A stretch of DNA of 64,000 nucleotides from Epinephelus fuscoguttatus (taxonomy: Eukaryota; Chordata; Actinopteri; Perciformes; Serranidae): the NCBI RefSeq assembly GCF_011397635.1, contig NC_064767.1, positions 15,973,537-16,037,536 on the forward strand. Direction: 5' to 3'. Below the pieces are notes generated by a model. That model ran no database searches. It had not been told where the DNA came from and saw only the letters and a program-made list of their open reading frames with translations. The position numbers were made by a program, and so were the translations under genes. Positions 18,661 through 30,975 of the stretch are shown here, piece after piece; positions within the stretch are counted from its first letter, which is position 1, and each line of letters begins with the position of its first letter.

Positions 18661-21660
18661 ACACACACATACACACTACAAAACACACAAGCGCTATCTT
18701 GACACACATGACGCACTCACTCCATCTCCCACGACAACGTTACAAGCTGCCTGATGACACCACAGCTGCTCCTGGTGCTGCTATCCTGTGCTGAGATGGT
18801 ACGATAGCCTAACAGATGTGTTGCTCTTAACCCAGAGTGGGACGATTCAGAGGTTGTAAAGTTAGAAACCTCCAGATATAGATTTCTTTGGATGAATACA
18901 AAGAAGAAAAATAATAACAAAAAGAAAAATGGTAGCTCCAAAATGTGTCTCCAGTCCATTTGGACTCTTTTGTGTGACTGGAATGAAAGCACTTACCACT
19001 CAAAACTTGTACATCTTTTGTTTCTGTCCTAACATAGAACTGGCTTCATTGTTTTCTTTTTTTTTTACAAAGGAGAAGCTTTTGTTTGCAAAACTAGTCA
19101 AGCCAAATCATTGTTTACTCCTTGGTTTGTTCATATAACTGGAAAATCCAGGTTTTATTTTTATTTTTTTTCAACCAAATCCTTCGGTTTGCACTAGAAT
19201 TGGTAATCTGTGTCTGAGCCTTTTCGGCCCATGCATCTCATTCACCACTGGAACGATCACTATCACCACTGGACTGAATCTCTGTGAACGCCACACAAAT
19301 CATGGCTGTTCAGATATTAAAAATTGAAGGCATTTATACTCTGGAGAGAGAGAAGATAGTGCAGGAAAAAAGGAGGGAGGGGTGGAGATGAAGAGATAGA
19401 AAGATTTTTGTTTTTAGAGAGAGGAGGAGATGTGGGGATGACGGAGGAACGGAGGAAGGTGGATGGTTGCTAAAGAGCAGCAATTAGGTGGTGAATTATT
19501 CATGTTGTCTTTTCCAAGCCGAGAAGTGTAAGCAGAACCCGGAGACAGATCCCAGAATTCATTCAGTTAAAACAGAATTGACTGTATTTGATGCACAAGC
19601 TTGAATTAAGCGTCTTTTAAAATCCAATTACTGTACATCTGTCTCATCCAGCCTCCTTTTGTTTTTACTTCTTTAGAAATGTTTTAACCAAAGTATCATT
19701 TTCATCATCAACACCTTATTAAGTGCCTCCTTCTCTGATTTATGTGTTGTTGCTCAGTGGTAGCAGAGCTGTGATCAACGTAGAGAGACAGTCCTTTTAA
19801 ACACACATGGTGCTGTTTTTTTATTTCTTAATCTATTGAGATCTCTAGGAGAAAAAAAATCCTTTTTAAATTACAAGGTTTACCCATCATTCATTGTGAT
19901 TTAACAGCTCGGCTCAGGCCACCTCACGGACATCCTCTTTTTTATTATCAAAGTGACAGTCGGTCCTTCCTCTGAGGGTTTTACCTCCCTCGCTCTGTAC
20001 ACAACTAACTTGCGATGCGGCTCTATCAGTCAATCGAACATGGACGGAATGTTCTGTTCAAGGATAAGTTCTCATTTTTTTCAAGTCTTTCACAAAACAA
20101 CATGCCCACATGTTCATTGCAGGGTTGCTTCAAGTGTTCCTCAAGAGCCCATCACTTGCATTGAAATCATTCTAGGAACTGATCTCAGTAGGACGAGAGG
20201 AACAGTTGCATCAATCAAAGACTCTAATGTAGGGTAAGATGGAGGACGATGCCCCCCTTTAATTCCTCTCCTGACCAACAGATTGTGCCAAATCGACTCT
20301 CAGTACATGAATTGCTTTATACTCTAGTGCAGGGTGCTTGAAGTTTTTATGACTTAGGTCAATATAGGGAGCCAGCATTTGACTAAGGGCCACACAGAAC
20401 AAGTGCATTTGAGAGTTGTCCACTGAAATCACTAACTTTAGCTCAAAGCACTAGCACTGATGATGGAACGTAATTCCCGTGACACTCGTGAGGTGCAAGT
20501 TGTCATCTCTGACCTGACAGACGCTTGTTAGTTAATTCTCTATTAATGGATTAGTTGAAATTTCAGAAAATGGAGAATAATGTCAGTGTTTCCCAAAGCC
20601 CAAAATGACGTCCTCGATTGTCTTTTGTCCAAAACCCCAAATATTCAGTTAACTGTCGTAATGTAAAGTTAAAAAAAAAAAAAAAGAAAGAAAATATTCA
20701 CATTTATGAAGCTGGAGTCAGAGAATTTTAACTTTTATCTTAAAGAAAAAAGCAAAAAATGACTCAAAAAGATGAATAAGTTGAGAACTAATCGATTAAT
20801 CGTTGAAGTATTAAATGTTCGCAATTAAAAATATAGTATGTTGATTGAAAGCAAATGATTAAAATATAATGCAAGCATTTCATGTCATGTTCTGGGATCT
20901 TACAAAATGTTTCCGAGGGTGGCCTCTACCCTACGTCACGGACTTTGAGTTACAAAGCTCTAGTGAATTCTGATATTCCATCCGAACAACAATACCAGTT
21001 GTTTTTTGGCGACCCTTTGCGGTGTTTCCACCAAGTTTTGTGGCACCAAACTTAACTTTAATGGCACATTGCTCATTTCCCAGCAGCATTTTAGCAACCG
21101 AACTTGGGTGTTTTTCACCGACACAAAGCAAAGCGTTGAGAGAAACAAGGTTTAACTCATCTGCTTTAAAATAATATCCAAAGGCAACATATCTGTGGGT
21201 TGCAGAAACATACAATACAAACATTACAAGATTTTAATTTTTGTGATGTTACAACAAAATTGGCAGCTCCACTGATATATTTCTGCCGACAGTGTGTTGG
21301 TTTATGCATCACCATCCTGCACACACTAAACTCACATCCAAACATGTTTTTATTTGACAGTAAATTGACTCTCTTCTCAAGGGTATGCTTCCCCCCCATC
21401 CTACCCTGCGCATGAACATGAGAGTTGTTTTAATGCAGACTTGAAAACATGTGAACTTGTCCTTTAACACACACTTGAGTGTCCACTTTGACGGTGTGAT
21501 CGAGCCTGCGCCTATAACTGTATTTGTTCATTCACTGCAGGTAGCATAAAGATAATATAGCACTGTAATGTATCATGGTAAATCTGACTATTTATTTGAT
21601 TGTGTAGAAGTGGGGGTTGTATCAGATCAACCGTCTTTCTCCCCAGCAAAAATGCCTTAA

Positions 21661-21683
21661 TGTAAATATATGCACTGTAAATA
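21661..21683 (+). promoter_or_regulatory. paired Pumilio-type elements in klf5 3' UTR
   Basis: TGTAAATA occurs twice, at 21661-21668 and 21676-21683. The consensus recognised by PUM/FBF proteins is TGTANATA. The pair lies about 270 bases before the poly(A) signal. Function is inferred only from the motif. Confidence 0.4.
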
Positions 21684-21949
21684 ACTATTGATTTGTTTTT
21701 TGTTTTTGTTTGTTTCCTCTTTTGTTATTATTTTGTAAACAAAAGGGCAAAAAGAGGAAAATGCCCTGCATCCAAAAAATATTTGAGCCTTTTTGTTTTT
21801 TCCTTTGGTTTTGTTTCCTTGTCAAAGATATTTTGATGCCATTGTTTTATATATTGTCCTTCCAACGACTTATTTTGTAGATTTTTCTTCCTAGGTAAAC
21901 GTTCCAAAGACAAAAGTTGTTTTTTCTTCAACTGAGTGAAACCGATCCT

Positions 21950-21955
21950 AATAAA
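21950..21955 (+). terminator. klf5 polyadenylation signal (AATAAA)
   Basis: AATAAA preceded by a long U-rich region and followed within about 30 bases by a G/U-rich stretch (ACGGGCTCTTGTGCTG). It is the best placed canonical signal downstream of the klf5 stop. Confidence 0.6.
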
Positions 21956-22481
21956 GTCAACTGACACTTTTACAGACGGGCTCTTGTGCTGAAATTTATG
22001 TGGAGATTTCTTCTTTTACCTGCAAACAATGAGCGAATTTCAGGGCTCAGCTGTGGCAAAGTATGTGGTGCGGATAGTTATCTGGCCATGAGGTTTTTAT
22101 TAAAGCAAAATTTTTTGAAGAGTAAGCCATGCTGTGCGGATAGAGAGTGTGTGGTGCATTAAAACAAGCCTCGTCAAGGGCTAAATGAAACAAATGAGAC
22201 ATAACCGCTTTAATCTCTTAAAATCTTAAACATGTTTCTGTGGAAGTGCTGATCCTCTGTGTCTGGGATTTTCTGCGGAGACATGCTTAAAAAGTTTCAG
22301 CAAAGGGAGGTAAGATGTGGAGGAGAGGCGAAGTGTTCTTGTCCGGGACCTGCGAGTAACCTGCAGCACCCTTGCTGATCAACAAACAATAGTCCTTTGA
22401 TGTCCCAGCAAGAGACAATGGACAAGAAAATAAATTTGACCACCACTCAGGGACCGGAGGGGAATCCCACTGCATTGCAAT

Positions 22482-22483
<2 letters not shown>

Positions 22484-22527
<44 letters not shown>
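22484..22527. repeat. (CA)n microsatellite
   Basis: About 22 uninterrupted CA units. Confidence 0.95.
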
Positions 22528-22528
<1 letters not shown>

Positions 22529-23108
22529 ATATGTTCTTGATTTAAGTCATAAATGTGACCCAGGGTCTGTGTTGTAATCTACCTCAGATGTCAGAGAGGA
22601 GGGATGTGGAGGGGAGAGAGTGAAAGAAGTGAAATGCAGAACAATCTAAACAAAAGAATCTCTGGGGGGAACCAATCAACCACTTCCGTCCTCCTACATC
22701 TCCTCTCGCTCTCCTCCTCCGCTCTTCTTATTTAATTTCATTTTCTCTCCCTCTCTTTGTCTTTCCATGCACCGTATCCCCCCTCTCCTCCCCGGTGGAA
22801 AGTATTGTATGAAAGTCCAGGGGCGCAGCTCCATGGGTCAGAGTGGAGACTGTTCTCATAACCTGCTCCGCTCCTCATCGTTTCCCCCTTCTTTTAATCA
22901 CACACCTCGTCTCCCTTTAGTCCTCCGTGCTCCATCTTTGCCTCCACCTAAAACTCAGAAGGGGGAATTTTCATGTCAGTCGTCTCCTCTTTTCTTATCT
23001 CGATTCCCCCTCTTGCCAAGTCTTCAAAATTATGCGGAATATATGAAAGTGTCGACTTGCAGGTGAATTTCCGAGTGTGAGAATATTAAAAAGTTAGGAT
23101 GAATGTTC

Positions 23109-23133
23109 CACACACACACACACACACACACAC
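23109..23133. repeat. (CA)n microsatellite
   Basis: About 12 CA units. Confidence 0.9.
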
Positions 23134-23279
23134 TCACAAACATGCACACAGTGGTGATGAGTGAGTGGGAGCTACCGGTTCATGTTTTGGATCAACTAAA
23201 TTAATGTCACACATCTGGAAGAAGGCTCCTGCCTGCTCCACCCTCCGCTGTGCTGCGTTGGTGTGATTCCCAGTTTCCC

Positions 23280-23281
<2 letters not shown>

Positions 23282-23330
<49 letters not shown>
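23282..23330. repeat. (GT)n microsatellite
   Basis: About 24 GT units, 104 bases upstream of an opposite-sense (CA)n array. Confidence 0.95.
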
Positions 23331-23333
<3 letters not shown>

Positions 23334-23433
23334 TGTGTGAGTGTGTATGTAGGTATAATGTTTCCAGTGCTCCTCTCTTGGAACAGACCACCCACTCAGA
23401 AGACCAATAGAAGGACTACAGGGAGCCCGGATA

Positions 23434-23491
<58 letters not shown>
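23434..23491. repeat. (CA)n microsatellite
   Basis: About 29 CA units. Together with the (GT)n at 23282-23330 it forms an imperfect inverted repeat of dinucleotides. Confidence 0.95.
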
Positions 23492-23494
<3 letters not shown>

Positions 23495-23924
23495 TCAACA
23501 TAGTCAACATAGTCCAAAGTCAACCATTCCCAATATTCTCAGAATAGAACATGTTGTTATCAGAGATTGAAGAGATACCAGAACAGCTGACATGCTATCA
23601 GAAAGTTAAAAAGATAATATCAAAAGTCGAGGAGGGTTTCTTTCCAAGACACTACGTTCATTTTCAAAAATGTAGCCTCAGGTGAACTGCTCAGTGGTTA
23701 GACAGCATTAGAGGTTTGAAATCAAATATGAGAGCGACATGGCGGCTGCTAATACAGGTACATTTGTTTTCTGTATGGAAAGGGGCTGTACCTTTGGGTG
23801 CAGCTATAGGGGAGTTGCTTTGAGGACAAACACTGCACGTTCACCCTGAGCGCCATCTGACATTTGGGGCGGCTGCGGCTCAGCAGGTTTAATCACTATT
23901 TGCAGGGTTGGCAGTTCGATCTCA

Positions 23925-24215
23925 ATAATATGATGACTTTAGACTTGATAAAATAAAAACTGATTTGCAACTTGGACGTCAACACCAATATCGTGACTTC
24001 ACTTGACATGAAAATACTTGAAACCTCCCTCCAAGATTAAAAGTATGTTTTTTAAAAAGTGCGCCACAAATCACTTCAGTTTCCTTCATTTCCTGAATCA
24101 ACAAACCTTAACCCTTTTCATTCCCAGCAAGTCAACATCTAACTCCCAAGATGATCCACTCTAAACCAATCCAACAGCTTCCAGTCACGTTGTAGGAGAA
24201 ATCACAACTGAGGTT
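23925..24215 (+). repeat. left part of a hAT-like non-autonomous element
   Basis: The ordered blocks GATGACTTTAGACTTGAT, CAACTTGGAC, GTGACTTCACTT, CTTGA.ACCT, GATTAAAA and AATCACTTCA match 44620-44830 in the same order. The corresponding right part matches 26757-26860, so this may be one copy split by later insertions. Confidence 0.6.
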
Positions 24216-24649
24216 GAAAAAATGATACAGAAGATACTTTTGCCTGCGTTCAAAACCTTTGTGGCGATCAACATATGACAAATTGCAGTATGCACAACAT
24301 GTGGAACAAAAATAACAGCTCTAGATGCAACAACTTCATCGTTGTTCAACATCCGAAGTTGCACAAGAACGTTAATAGTAACGTTACAAACAGGTCTCAG
24401 AGGGTCCAGGTTAACAGGACATTGTCAAGTACCTGTTTTTCTTCGACTGGATCCCCTCATTATGTGTTCTTTACCCTCTTTTATTTTGTTCTATACACAA
24501 ATGAATGTTAAAGCAATCATGCGTCACGCTTTGTCCTTAAGTACGCAGACAACTCTCTTATTGTAAGTCTTCGTCATGGATCAGAATATGATTAGCACTG
24601 GATGAATTTGTTAATTGGTGTGACCAGTCTCTCCTCCACATTAGTGTGG

Positions 24650-26040
24650 AGAGATGGGAGAGATGCTTATTGATTTTCAGAGGAGGCCCTGCCTCACTGC
24701 TCCTGGTGTGATCAAGGGGGAGCCGGTGGCAGCAGAGCAGCAGTATAAGTATTTGGACACTGTCTTAGAAGACAAGTTGAACTTTGATGTGAACACTGAC
24801 AGCATCTGTAAGAAGGCAAACCAACAGCTGTTCTTTTAAAGAAAGCTGAGGAGTTTCAGTGTAAATAGGACAAACAGGACATTCATCACCTGTTCATCAT
24901 CATCAACATCATCTGTTGGTTTGGTAATCTGAGCCTTAAAAGCAAGAACAAGTTGGAAAAAGAGGTCAAGTTGTGCCGTAAGATCACTGATGTTACTTTT
25001 AATAACTTACAGCATCTGTATGAAGAGAGGGTCTCCTCTAAAGCTCGGTATATTGTCTCAGACTCTAAAAATCCCCTCCATGTTGAGTTGATGTTCTAGT
25101 TGCTTACATCAGGGCGGAGGTTTTCCCTCCCTAAACATAGCACTTTGGTTACAGATCATCCTTTGTCACGTCTGCTATCACTTATCTTAATCAGCAGTGA
25201 CCACTCATTGTCCATGAATTACCCCTGACATTCAGTACGTTTACGTGGACAGTTTAATTCCACTTTCATTCGGAATGAAAGGCCATTCCGATTAAAAGTG
25301 GTCATGTAAATGGTCATTCCGATTGAAAATTAAATCCGATTAAAAGGGGGTGGTTTATTCCATTTGTCATTATGAATGAAAGAATTTTGTGTGCATGTAA
25401 ATGCTCATTCCTCTTTAAGTTCATTCCGGTCTTTCTGCGCATGCTCGTTTCCTTCCCCTTCTGGCGCGATGACGTATAGCAATGGGCTGCATAGCAACGG
25501 GCTGAGCTAGAGCAGTTGGACACGTTGCACTCACCGGTTTCCATTCGCCACAGCACGGTCTTCTACCTCCCTTCTCCTCCTCAACAGACGAAGCATTAGC
25601 AGAACAAGGTTGTTGTCGTACTGCTGCTTCAAGAATATAAGCAAAACAAGCCCGAAAAAATGGCACTAAGAACGGCGTCGTCAAGCATCTTGTTATCCGG
25701 AGCGAGGACTACAGTGTTTTCTTCCGGTAAATGTAAACACGTAACACCGCCCCGCCCCCTATCCAATCAGAAACCTTCCCTGCCCCAAACCTTGCGCAGA
25801 CCCGAATAAAGACGATTAAACTGATCTCCTGTGTAAACCCTCATTCGGAATGAATATTTCCCATGTAAACTACCTGGAAAAACTTTAATTCTGAATGATT
25901 TCATTCAGATTTATTTCATTCTGAATGAGAAGCCATCATGTAACCACATCAGTGTGTGATACTGTTATGTTGTACTAATGACGACTGTCTGTATCTCAAA
26001 TTGCCCCTCGGGGACATTAAACTTTTACCTCACCTTACCT
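24650..26040 (+). mobile_element. non-LTR retrotransposon (LINE) 3' fragment with nested insertion
   Basis: The reverse-transcriptase C-terminal region is recognisable in two frames: KYLDTVLEDKLNFDVNTDS followed by ICKKANQQLFF (24745-24837), then in another frame CWFGNLSLKSKNKLEK and YEERVSSKARYIVSDSKNP (about 24910-25080) and TSGRRFSLP. Stops and frameshifts break it. The 3' end with CTGTATCTCAAATTGCCCCT and GGGGACATTAAA (about 25985-26025) is a LINE-type tail, but it is separated from the coding part by about 700 bases of a different element. The clade is not assigned. The copy is strongly 5'-truncated, as usual for LINEs. Confidence 0.72.
25235..25948. mobile_element. inverted-repeat DNA element inserted in the LINE tail
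   Basis: The left end GTACGTTTACGTGGACAG followed by TTTAATTC resembles the reverse complement of the right end (GATGTGGTTACATGATGG then CTTCTCATTC). Internal motifs CATTCGGAATGA and CATTCCGATT are repeated in both orientations near both ends, giving nested subterminal palindromes. A GC-rich core (25430-25700) has GCGCATGCTC and ATAGCAACGGGCTGAG. No transposase was recognised. Boundaries are approximate because no clear target duplication was found. Confidence 0.6.
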
Positions 26041-26756
26041 TATGTTAGCTTATAAGCTAAGATACTTTTTCACAAACTTAAAAAAAAAAAACTTCCAAAA
26101 CTTTTAAAAAGCATTCAGAATTTTTGTAATGTTAATATATTATTGCCGAGAGTGAAAGAAAGATTCAGAATAAGATCTCTTCTTTGTCAGTTTCTCCTAG
26201 ACAAAACTGAGCTCAGTGTAACCTCAATATAAGATTTTGACCATTTTTTCATACTTCTTACATTCAGTTCCTGAGAAATAGCCTTACTCTTGCCTGAGCC
26301 TGATCTTTATTTAAGATCTTAAAATGCTCTTAACCCTCTTTCACTGCAGTAATCTGTATTTGTCTGAAATAATCAGCTCTTGAGATCACAATAAGATCCA
26401 AAAGAAAACTAGGTTGGCTTATAAATGAGTCTGCACGTCCTCAGAATTGTCTCAGTGATCATATTCAAGTCCCAGCTCTGCATTTTATCAGAGTTGAGAA
26501 ACCTCTGAGAAGTTTATGAGCACAGCAAAATCACTCCTGCTGATTCATTCATTTGCTCCTTATTTCTCCTGAGGGGAGGTTAAGGAGAGACAGATCAGAA
26601 TTTAGTAATCTCCAAATAGGATGCTGATTTATCTCTGATGCAGCAAAAAAAAAAAAAGACTATTATGAGCAGCAAAATTCTCCTCTGGGTGCTCTGTTAT
26701 TAAAATGACATTACATTTGATGATGACGACTTATTTAGGATTCAAAATTCAAAGTG
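26041..26756. other. AT-rich intergenic DNA
   Basis: No gene or clear repeat was recognised. Confidence 0.4.
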
Positions 26757-26860
26757 TAAGACGTGGAAGTTGTCTTTGGACTTCTCAGTCTTCTGTCTTG
26801 GGACTTGAGTGCAAAGATCTGAGACTTAGATGTGACTTGTAAAACAATGACAAGGTCCAG
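26757..26860 (+). repeat. right part of hAT-like element
   Basis: CTTGGGACTTGAGTGCAAAG, AGACTTA..TGTGACTTG and AAAACAATGAC match 45735-45810. The usual terminal CCACCTCTG is lost or diverged here (TCCAGTTTC). Confidence 0.6.
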
Positions 26861-26938
26861 TTTCTTTCAAATTGTGCTTAAGCAAAACGCTGAACCTCAT
26901 GGTCAGACAGAGGCCTTCCATGGTGGCTTGCCTCCATC

Positions 26939-27452
26939 TGTGCATGGGTGCAGCTCTGATGACAAGTTTGGGGGGGACACAATCAGTTGTGATTTTTTTT
27001 TTTAATTGCACGCGTGCAAATCATGCCCACAGAGCGCTTGAGATTGCCAGCATATTTCACGATTTCATAGAGGCTCATCACCATCACCAAGTCATTCAAA
27101 AAGCACTACAAAGAGAATCATATGCTTACCTTTACTGTTTATTTCTCTTAAACAGCCGGTAGTACATGGAACCAGCCATCACCCTCCTTTTCACTGCTTC
27201 GCTGTTAGTTAATGCTACTTCTAGTTTCAGGGTCTCAGGCATGTTATGTCCACTCACGTTCTCATCTCTCGCCTCTCACGGATTCCCATTTCTCCTCATC
27301 TTCCCTTTCTCCCAGTATATAGGACTACTGTATACATTTGTTCAATTTCAATCATTTAAGCTATTTAGAACTGGGGGGGACAATTTGTGTTTTTCAGAAT
27401 TTGGGGGGGACATGTCCCCCCAGTCCCCCCCGGGATCTGCACCCATGCATCC
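26939..27452. mobile_element. MITE with G-run subterminal repeats
   Basis: The left end GCATGGGTGCAGCTC and the right end GATCTGCACCCATGC are inverted repeats. Just inside, TTTGGGGGGGACA occurs on the left and ATTTGGGGGGGACATG with its complement GTCCCCCC on the right. The body of about 510 bp is non-coding. No clear target-site duplication was identified, so superfamily is open. Confidence 0.62.
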
Positions 27453-29540
27453 GTGTGTGTGAATAGCTGAATGAAAGGAAAATAATGTATGACCCTGACT
27501 CAAGGGAAGCAACATAAATGAAGAACTGAAGTTGAATGAACAGAATTTCCACTTAATTAAACAAAGAAAATAAGAAGCAAAGCAAAATGGCAAGAGGAGA
27601 CTCTTCTCCCGCAGAGACAGCTGGCAAAAGAGTGCTGCTGAACTGAAGGATGGGCTTTTAAACTCAGGTAATCAGAGTAGGTGCCACACATCAACAGTTA
27701 GGGCTTCACCCTGCTTCACCTGCAACCCATCAGCACAGATGGACACAGAGAAAACAACAGGCCTCATTAACACACAGTGCATACACACATTTCTGTGATT
27801 AAACTGTGCATACAAATGTTTTACACACAAATCTGGGACTGAATATTATCTTACCTGAATTTGTCTGCACTCTGTGAACAAATTAAACACTGCCTCAGAC
27901 CATGTGTACACACAAATGATGAAGACTCCACTGTCTTAGAAAATATTAACATCTTTTAACTAAATGCCTATTAAAACTGCATCCATTAAAAAAGGCTTTT
28001 ATAGGCAACAAAATTTGAAACTGTTAATTTACTAATGCATTTACCAAATGTATTAAATAACTATGAAACTTATGCCCTTTCATCCTCATCAATTACTGAC
28101 ATAATTAAAATATTAAACCATAAAAACTGAGTGTAGCTTTAACCTGAGGATATGAGAGTGTCCATATTGAATATCCAGTGCCATGAAATTGCACATATTT
28201 CTGGTGCACATGTATCATAAATCCGACGGTAATTTTGCATATGTGCTTATTTTGTGTGCAAAGAATATTTCTTCGCACATATAAGTGAATGAAGGTCCCA
28301 GGACGTAGCAAGTGTAAAGTACTTTGGATAAACTGGTAACTTAGTTTGTACTTGTTTGGCAGTTTGCACCATTAAACCAAATATAAAGTAAAATGATAAG
28401 GTCCTTAAGGTCTGAAGATTCTTACTCATAATACTTTCAGTTACCGGCTCACCCTTTTTCCCCTTTAAGGACGATGGCCATGTGGGTAGCCTGTGAGGGT
28501 ATGACATGTACTTCATTGTGTATATGGAGTGAAGCAGGTCTCTTGGTGAGTCATGGTGAAGATGGCAGGCGGCAAATAGTTTTGATAGTCAGCAGAGATG
28601 AGCTCAGGGCTACTGTTCAACCACATGAGAAGACCAAGTTTGTTGTTTTGTGGTGGCACCCGAACGCCTCATCATTCTTCCTTCTGCAAAGTGGTCTGGA
28701 CCACTAGAAGCTAGCTACCAGCTAATAACGAGCCAAGCTAATTAAATGTTAATAAGCCAGCGTGTTCCCAACGATAGTTCGGAGCCAGTAAGCTTTCATT
28801 GAGAGACAGGTAACATTTCTATTAGAGTGCCCCTGTGTCAAAATCTAGTTTAACTGTAACCCCTGTAACAGGCTCGCTGTTGGAGCGATCATTACAAACT
28901 GATGCTGGGTGTAATTTCTTAACTCCAAGACAATCCTGTGTTTCAGGAGACAATAAAAGCACCCTCGATCTCCGTAATTGTTTCGAAACCCACGGAAGTT
29001 TATTTTAAATTCTCGTGGAGATCCCAACATTTTCATAGATGCCAAATATGTCAGGATGAATTTTGAGTCTCTGCCTTTAATATTTCTCCCAGTGTAAACA
29101 TCATATACATGTTACAGTCACACAGTGAGGAATAAGGGGATTTCTTCTTACGGTAAAGCTACTTTCAGTGATGGGAAACAAAAGTGGGGCTGTATGTTAT
29201 GGAGTAACTTTATTATTTCAGTTGATAATATTCTGGTTCAGATTTCCTTCGAGTATTTGTGTTGAAATTACCACAAACTAAAAACTCATTGGGTCAGATT
29301 GTGTTGCAAGAGCACTGCTTAGTTGAAGCTGGCTTGTGTAGTCGGCCGTGTGCTCTGTACCTGATGAGTAAAGCAACAGGATATAGTGTATGTACACAAT
29401 GCAATGAGAGGGGAGGAAGGTATCTTAGCTCAGCCCAGTCGCCAGAAGAAAATCTTGGCATTGTTTGTTTCTGCAAATCATGGAAACATCAAATTTGTGT
29501 GTTTTGTATGTATCAAATCAACATATCTCAAGTGATCTGG
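27453..29540. other. intergenic DNA, source of part of the blended duplications
   Basis: No exon was recognised. The segments 27488-27531 and 27874-28060 reappear, shortened and mixed with other sequence, at 29541-29580 and 29918-30080. Confidence 0.5.
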
Positions 29541-30975
29541 GATGACCCTGACTCGCAACATAAATGAAGAACTGAAGTTGGAAGGCCCAGTTAGTAAATT
29601 ATGAAGCTATACTGCTAGGTGAGCTTTAAACTCCCATGAGCCATACTGTAGTGACACTAAAGCCCCGAATGGAAGCAAAAGTTAAACAGTGTAATAGAGC
29701 ATGAAATGAATTTAAACAACAGACATTAAATGCATCAACACAGGTGTATTTATTCCCAAATTTGGTGAACAGCAGAGAAAAATGTTCACACCAGGAACTG
29801 TAGACAACAGTGTTCAACACCCAAGTGAGCGATTAAATGAGGTGACACTACAGATCTGAATCTGGGTCACAAATCGGGACTGCAGTGGTGAGTCCCGGGA
29901 GTCTACTGCCAGCTCTGAACAAATTAAACACTCCACAGAATGTGTACACAAATAATAAACTTTCTGTCTTTAATATTAACATTAGTGGATTTAACTAACA
30001 GGCGCCCATGTACAAGGCTGCTGCTGCATTTCGCTCATAGGCCCTTTGCTGCATGTCATTACCCTCTGCAATTAAGTCCAGTATTTACCAAATGTTAACC
30101 ACTGTGTTGTTATAAACTACCGTTTCAGCATGAAGTTTTAATGTATCTGCAGTAACGAAACGTACAAATATAAGGTACTCATTGCCAACATTTATTCTGG
30201 CAACTGGTTGCTTCGTGACCTCTGTAACCACATTTCAGATTTCATCAGGCATTTTGGTCCAGTGTTGACATGCACATTGCAGTTTAAGCTTTGTAGGCAG
30301 CATGGAAGGAAATGTAAATGTTAGATTGTACAATGAAGAGAAATTGCAATTCTGTGTCATTTCTATGCTCATAGAAAGGGGAAATTACAGTGAACACATA
30401 GTGATTTTTTTGTCAGGTTGATCCCACCCTATGATCAACATCATTATGTCAGCTGATAATTAATACAGAATCAACTCTGCCTCACTGATCATGCAGCAGA
30501 TCAAAAGGGGTGAGCACACACCACAGTACTTCAGCTGAAATACACTCTTACCAAAACAGTGATTTCATAATCTCTCATTTTGAAATGAAATACTTGATCA
30601 GTGACGCGGAGAGCAAAATGTTCCTAAGCAGTTTCAGCTGCTGCTCTGAAGGGCAAAGTCTTGTTTTATTCACCATCACAAGCTGTTTCAATAATTTACT
30701 TTTTCAGGTTTAAATTCTTTGTCACTGTCTGCCTCCCTGTGTGAAACATAACAATGAAGCATCAGCTGTCAGGGGGTTTTAACATCACTCTGCGGTGACT
30801 AATAAGAAAAAGATGACAAATCCTTCAAACCAATATTATAGTCTTAGTCACAGTTCATGATAAAACATTCTGGTAATTCAACTATGTGGTCAGACTCTTG
30901 CAGGAACCTGTTGTGATAGCCCTGAGCCACCCAGAGCTACAGTGCAGTTATTCCCTGAGTAGGTTCCTCGGCATG
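29541..30975 (+). repeat. direct duplication, copy A1
   Basis: From 29583 to about 30975 this matches 31807-33250 (A2) in the same orientation. The core 30290-30930 is essentially identical to A2. Toward its left end A1 has many small deletions relative to A2, and from 29918 to about 30030 it mixes A2 with the sequence at 27874-27970. The two short ORFs here have exact or near-exact twins in A2 and no other support. Confidence 0.85.

Larger units (their letters stand above)
18613..21970 (+). other. klf5 3' UTR (inferred)
   Basis: AT-rich sequence without coding signal from the klf5 stop to the first good poly(A) signal at 21950. It begins with a (CA)n tract and ends in a U-rich region with two TGTAAATA Pumilio-type sites. 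The 3' UTR end is inferred from motif position. Earlier cleavage is possible. Repeat invasion is low compared with the DNA after 22 kb, consistent with transcribed, constrained sequence. Confidence 0.55.
21971..23925. other. intergenic DNA with dense CA/GT microsatellites
   Basis: No exon was recognised. Four dinucleotide arrays are present: (CA) 22484-22527, (CA) 23109-23133, (GT) 23282-23330 and (CA) 23434-23491. ORFs in this interval are mostly translations of these arrays. Confidence 0.7.

Noticed and set aside
22287..23570. Cys/Val- and His/Thr-rich ORFs
   Set aside because: They are translations of CA/GT microsatellites.
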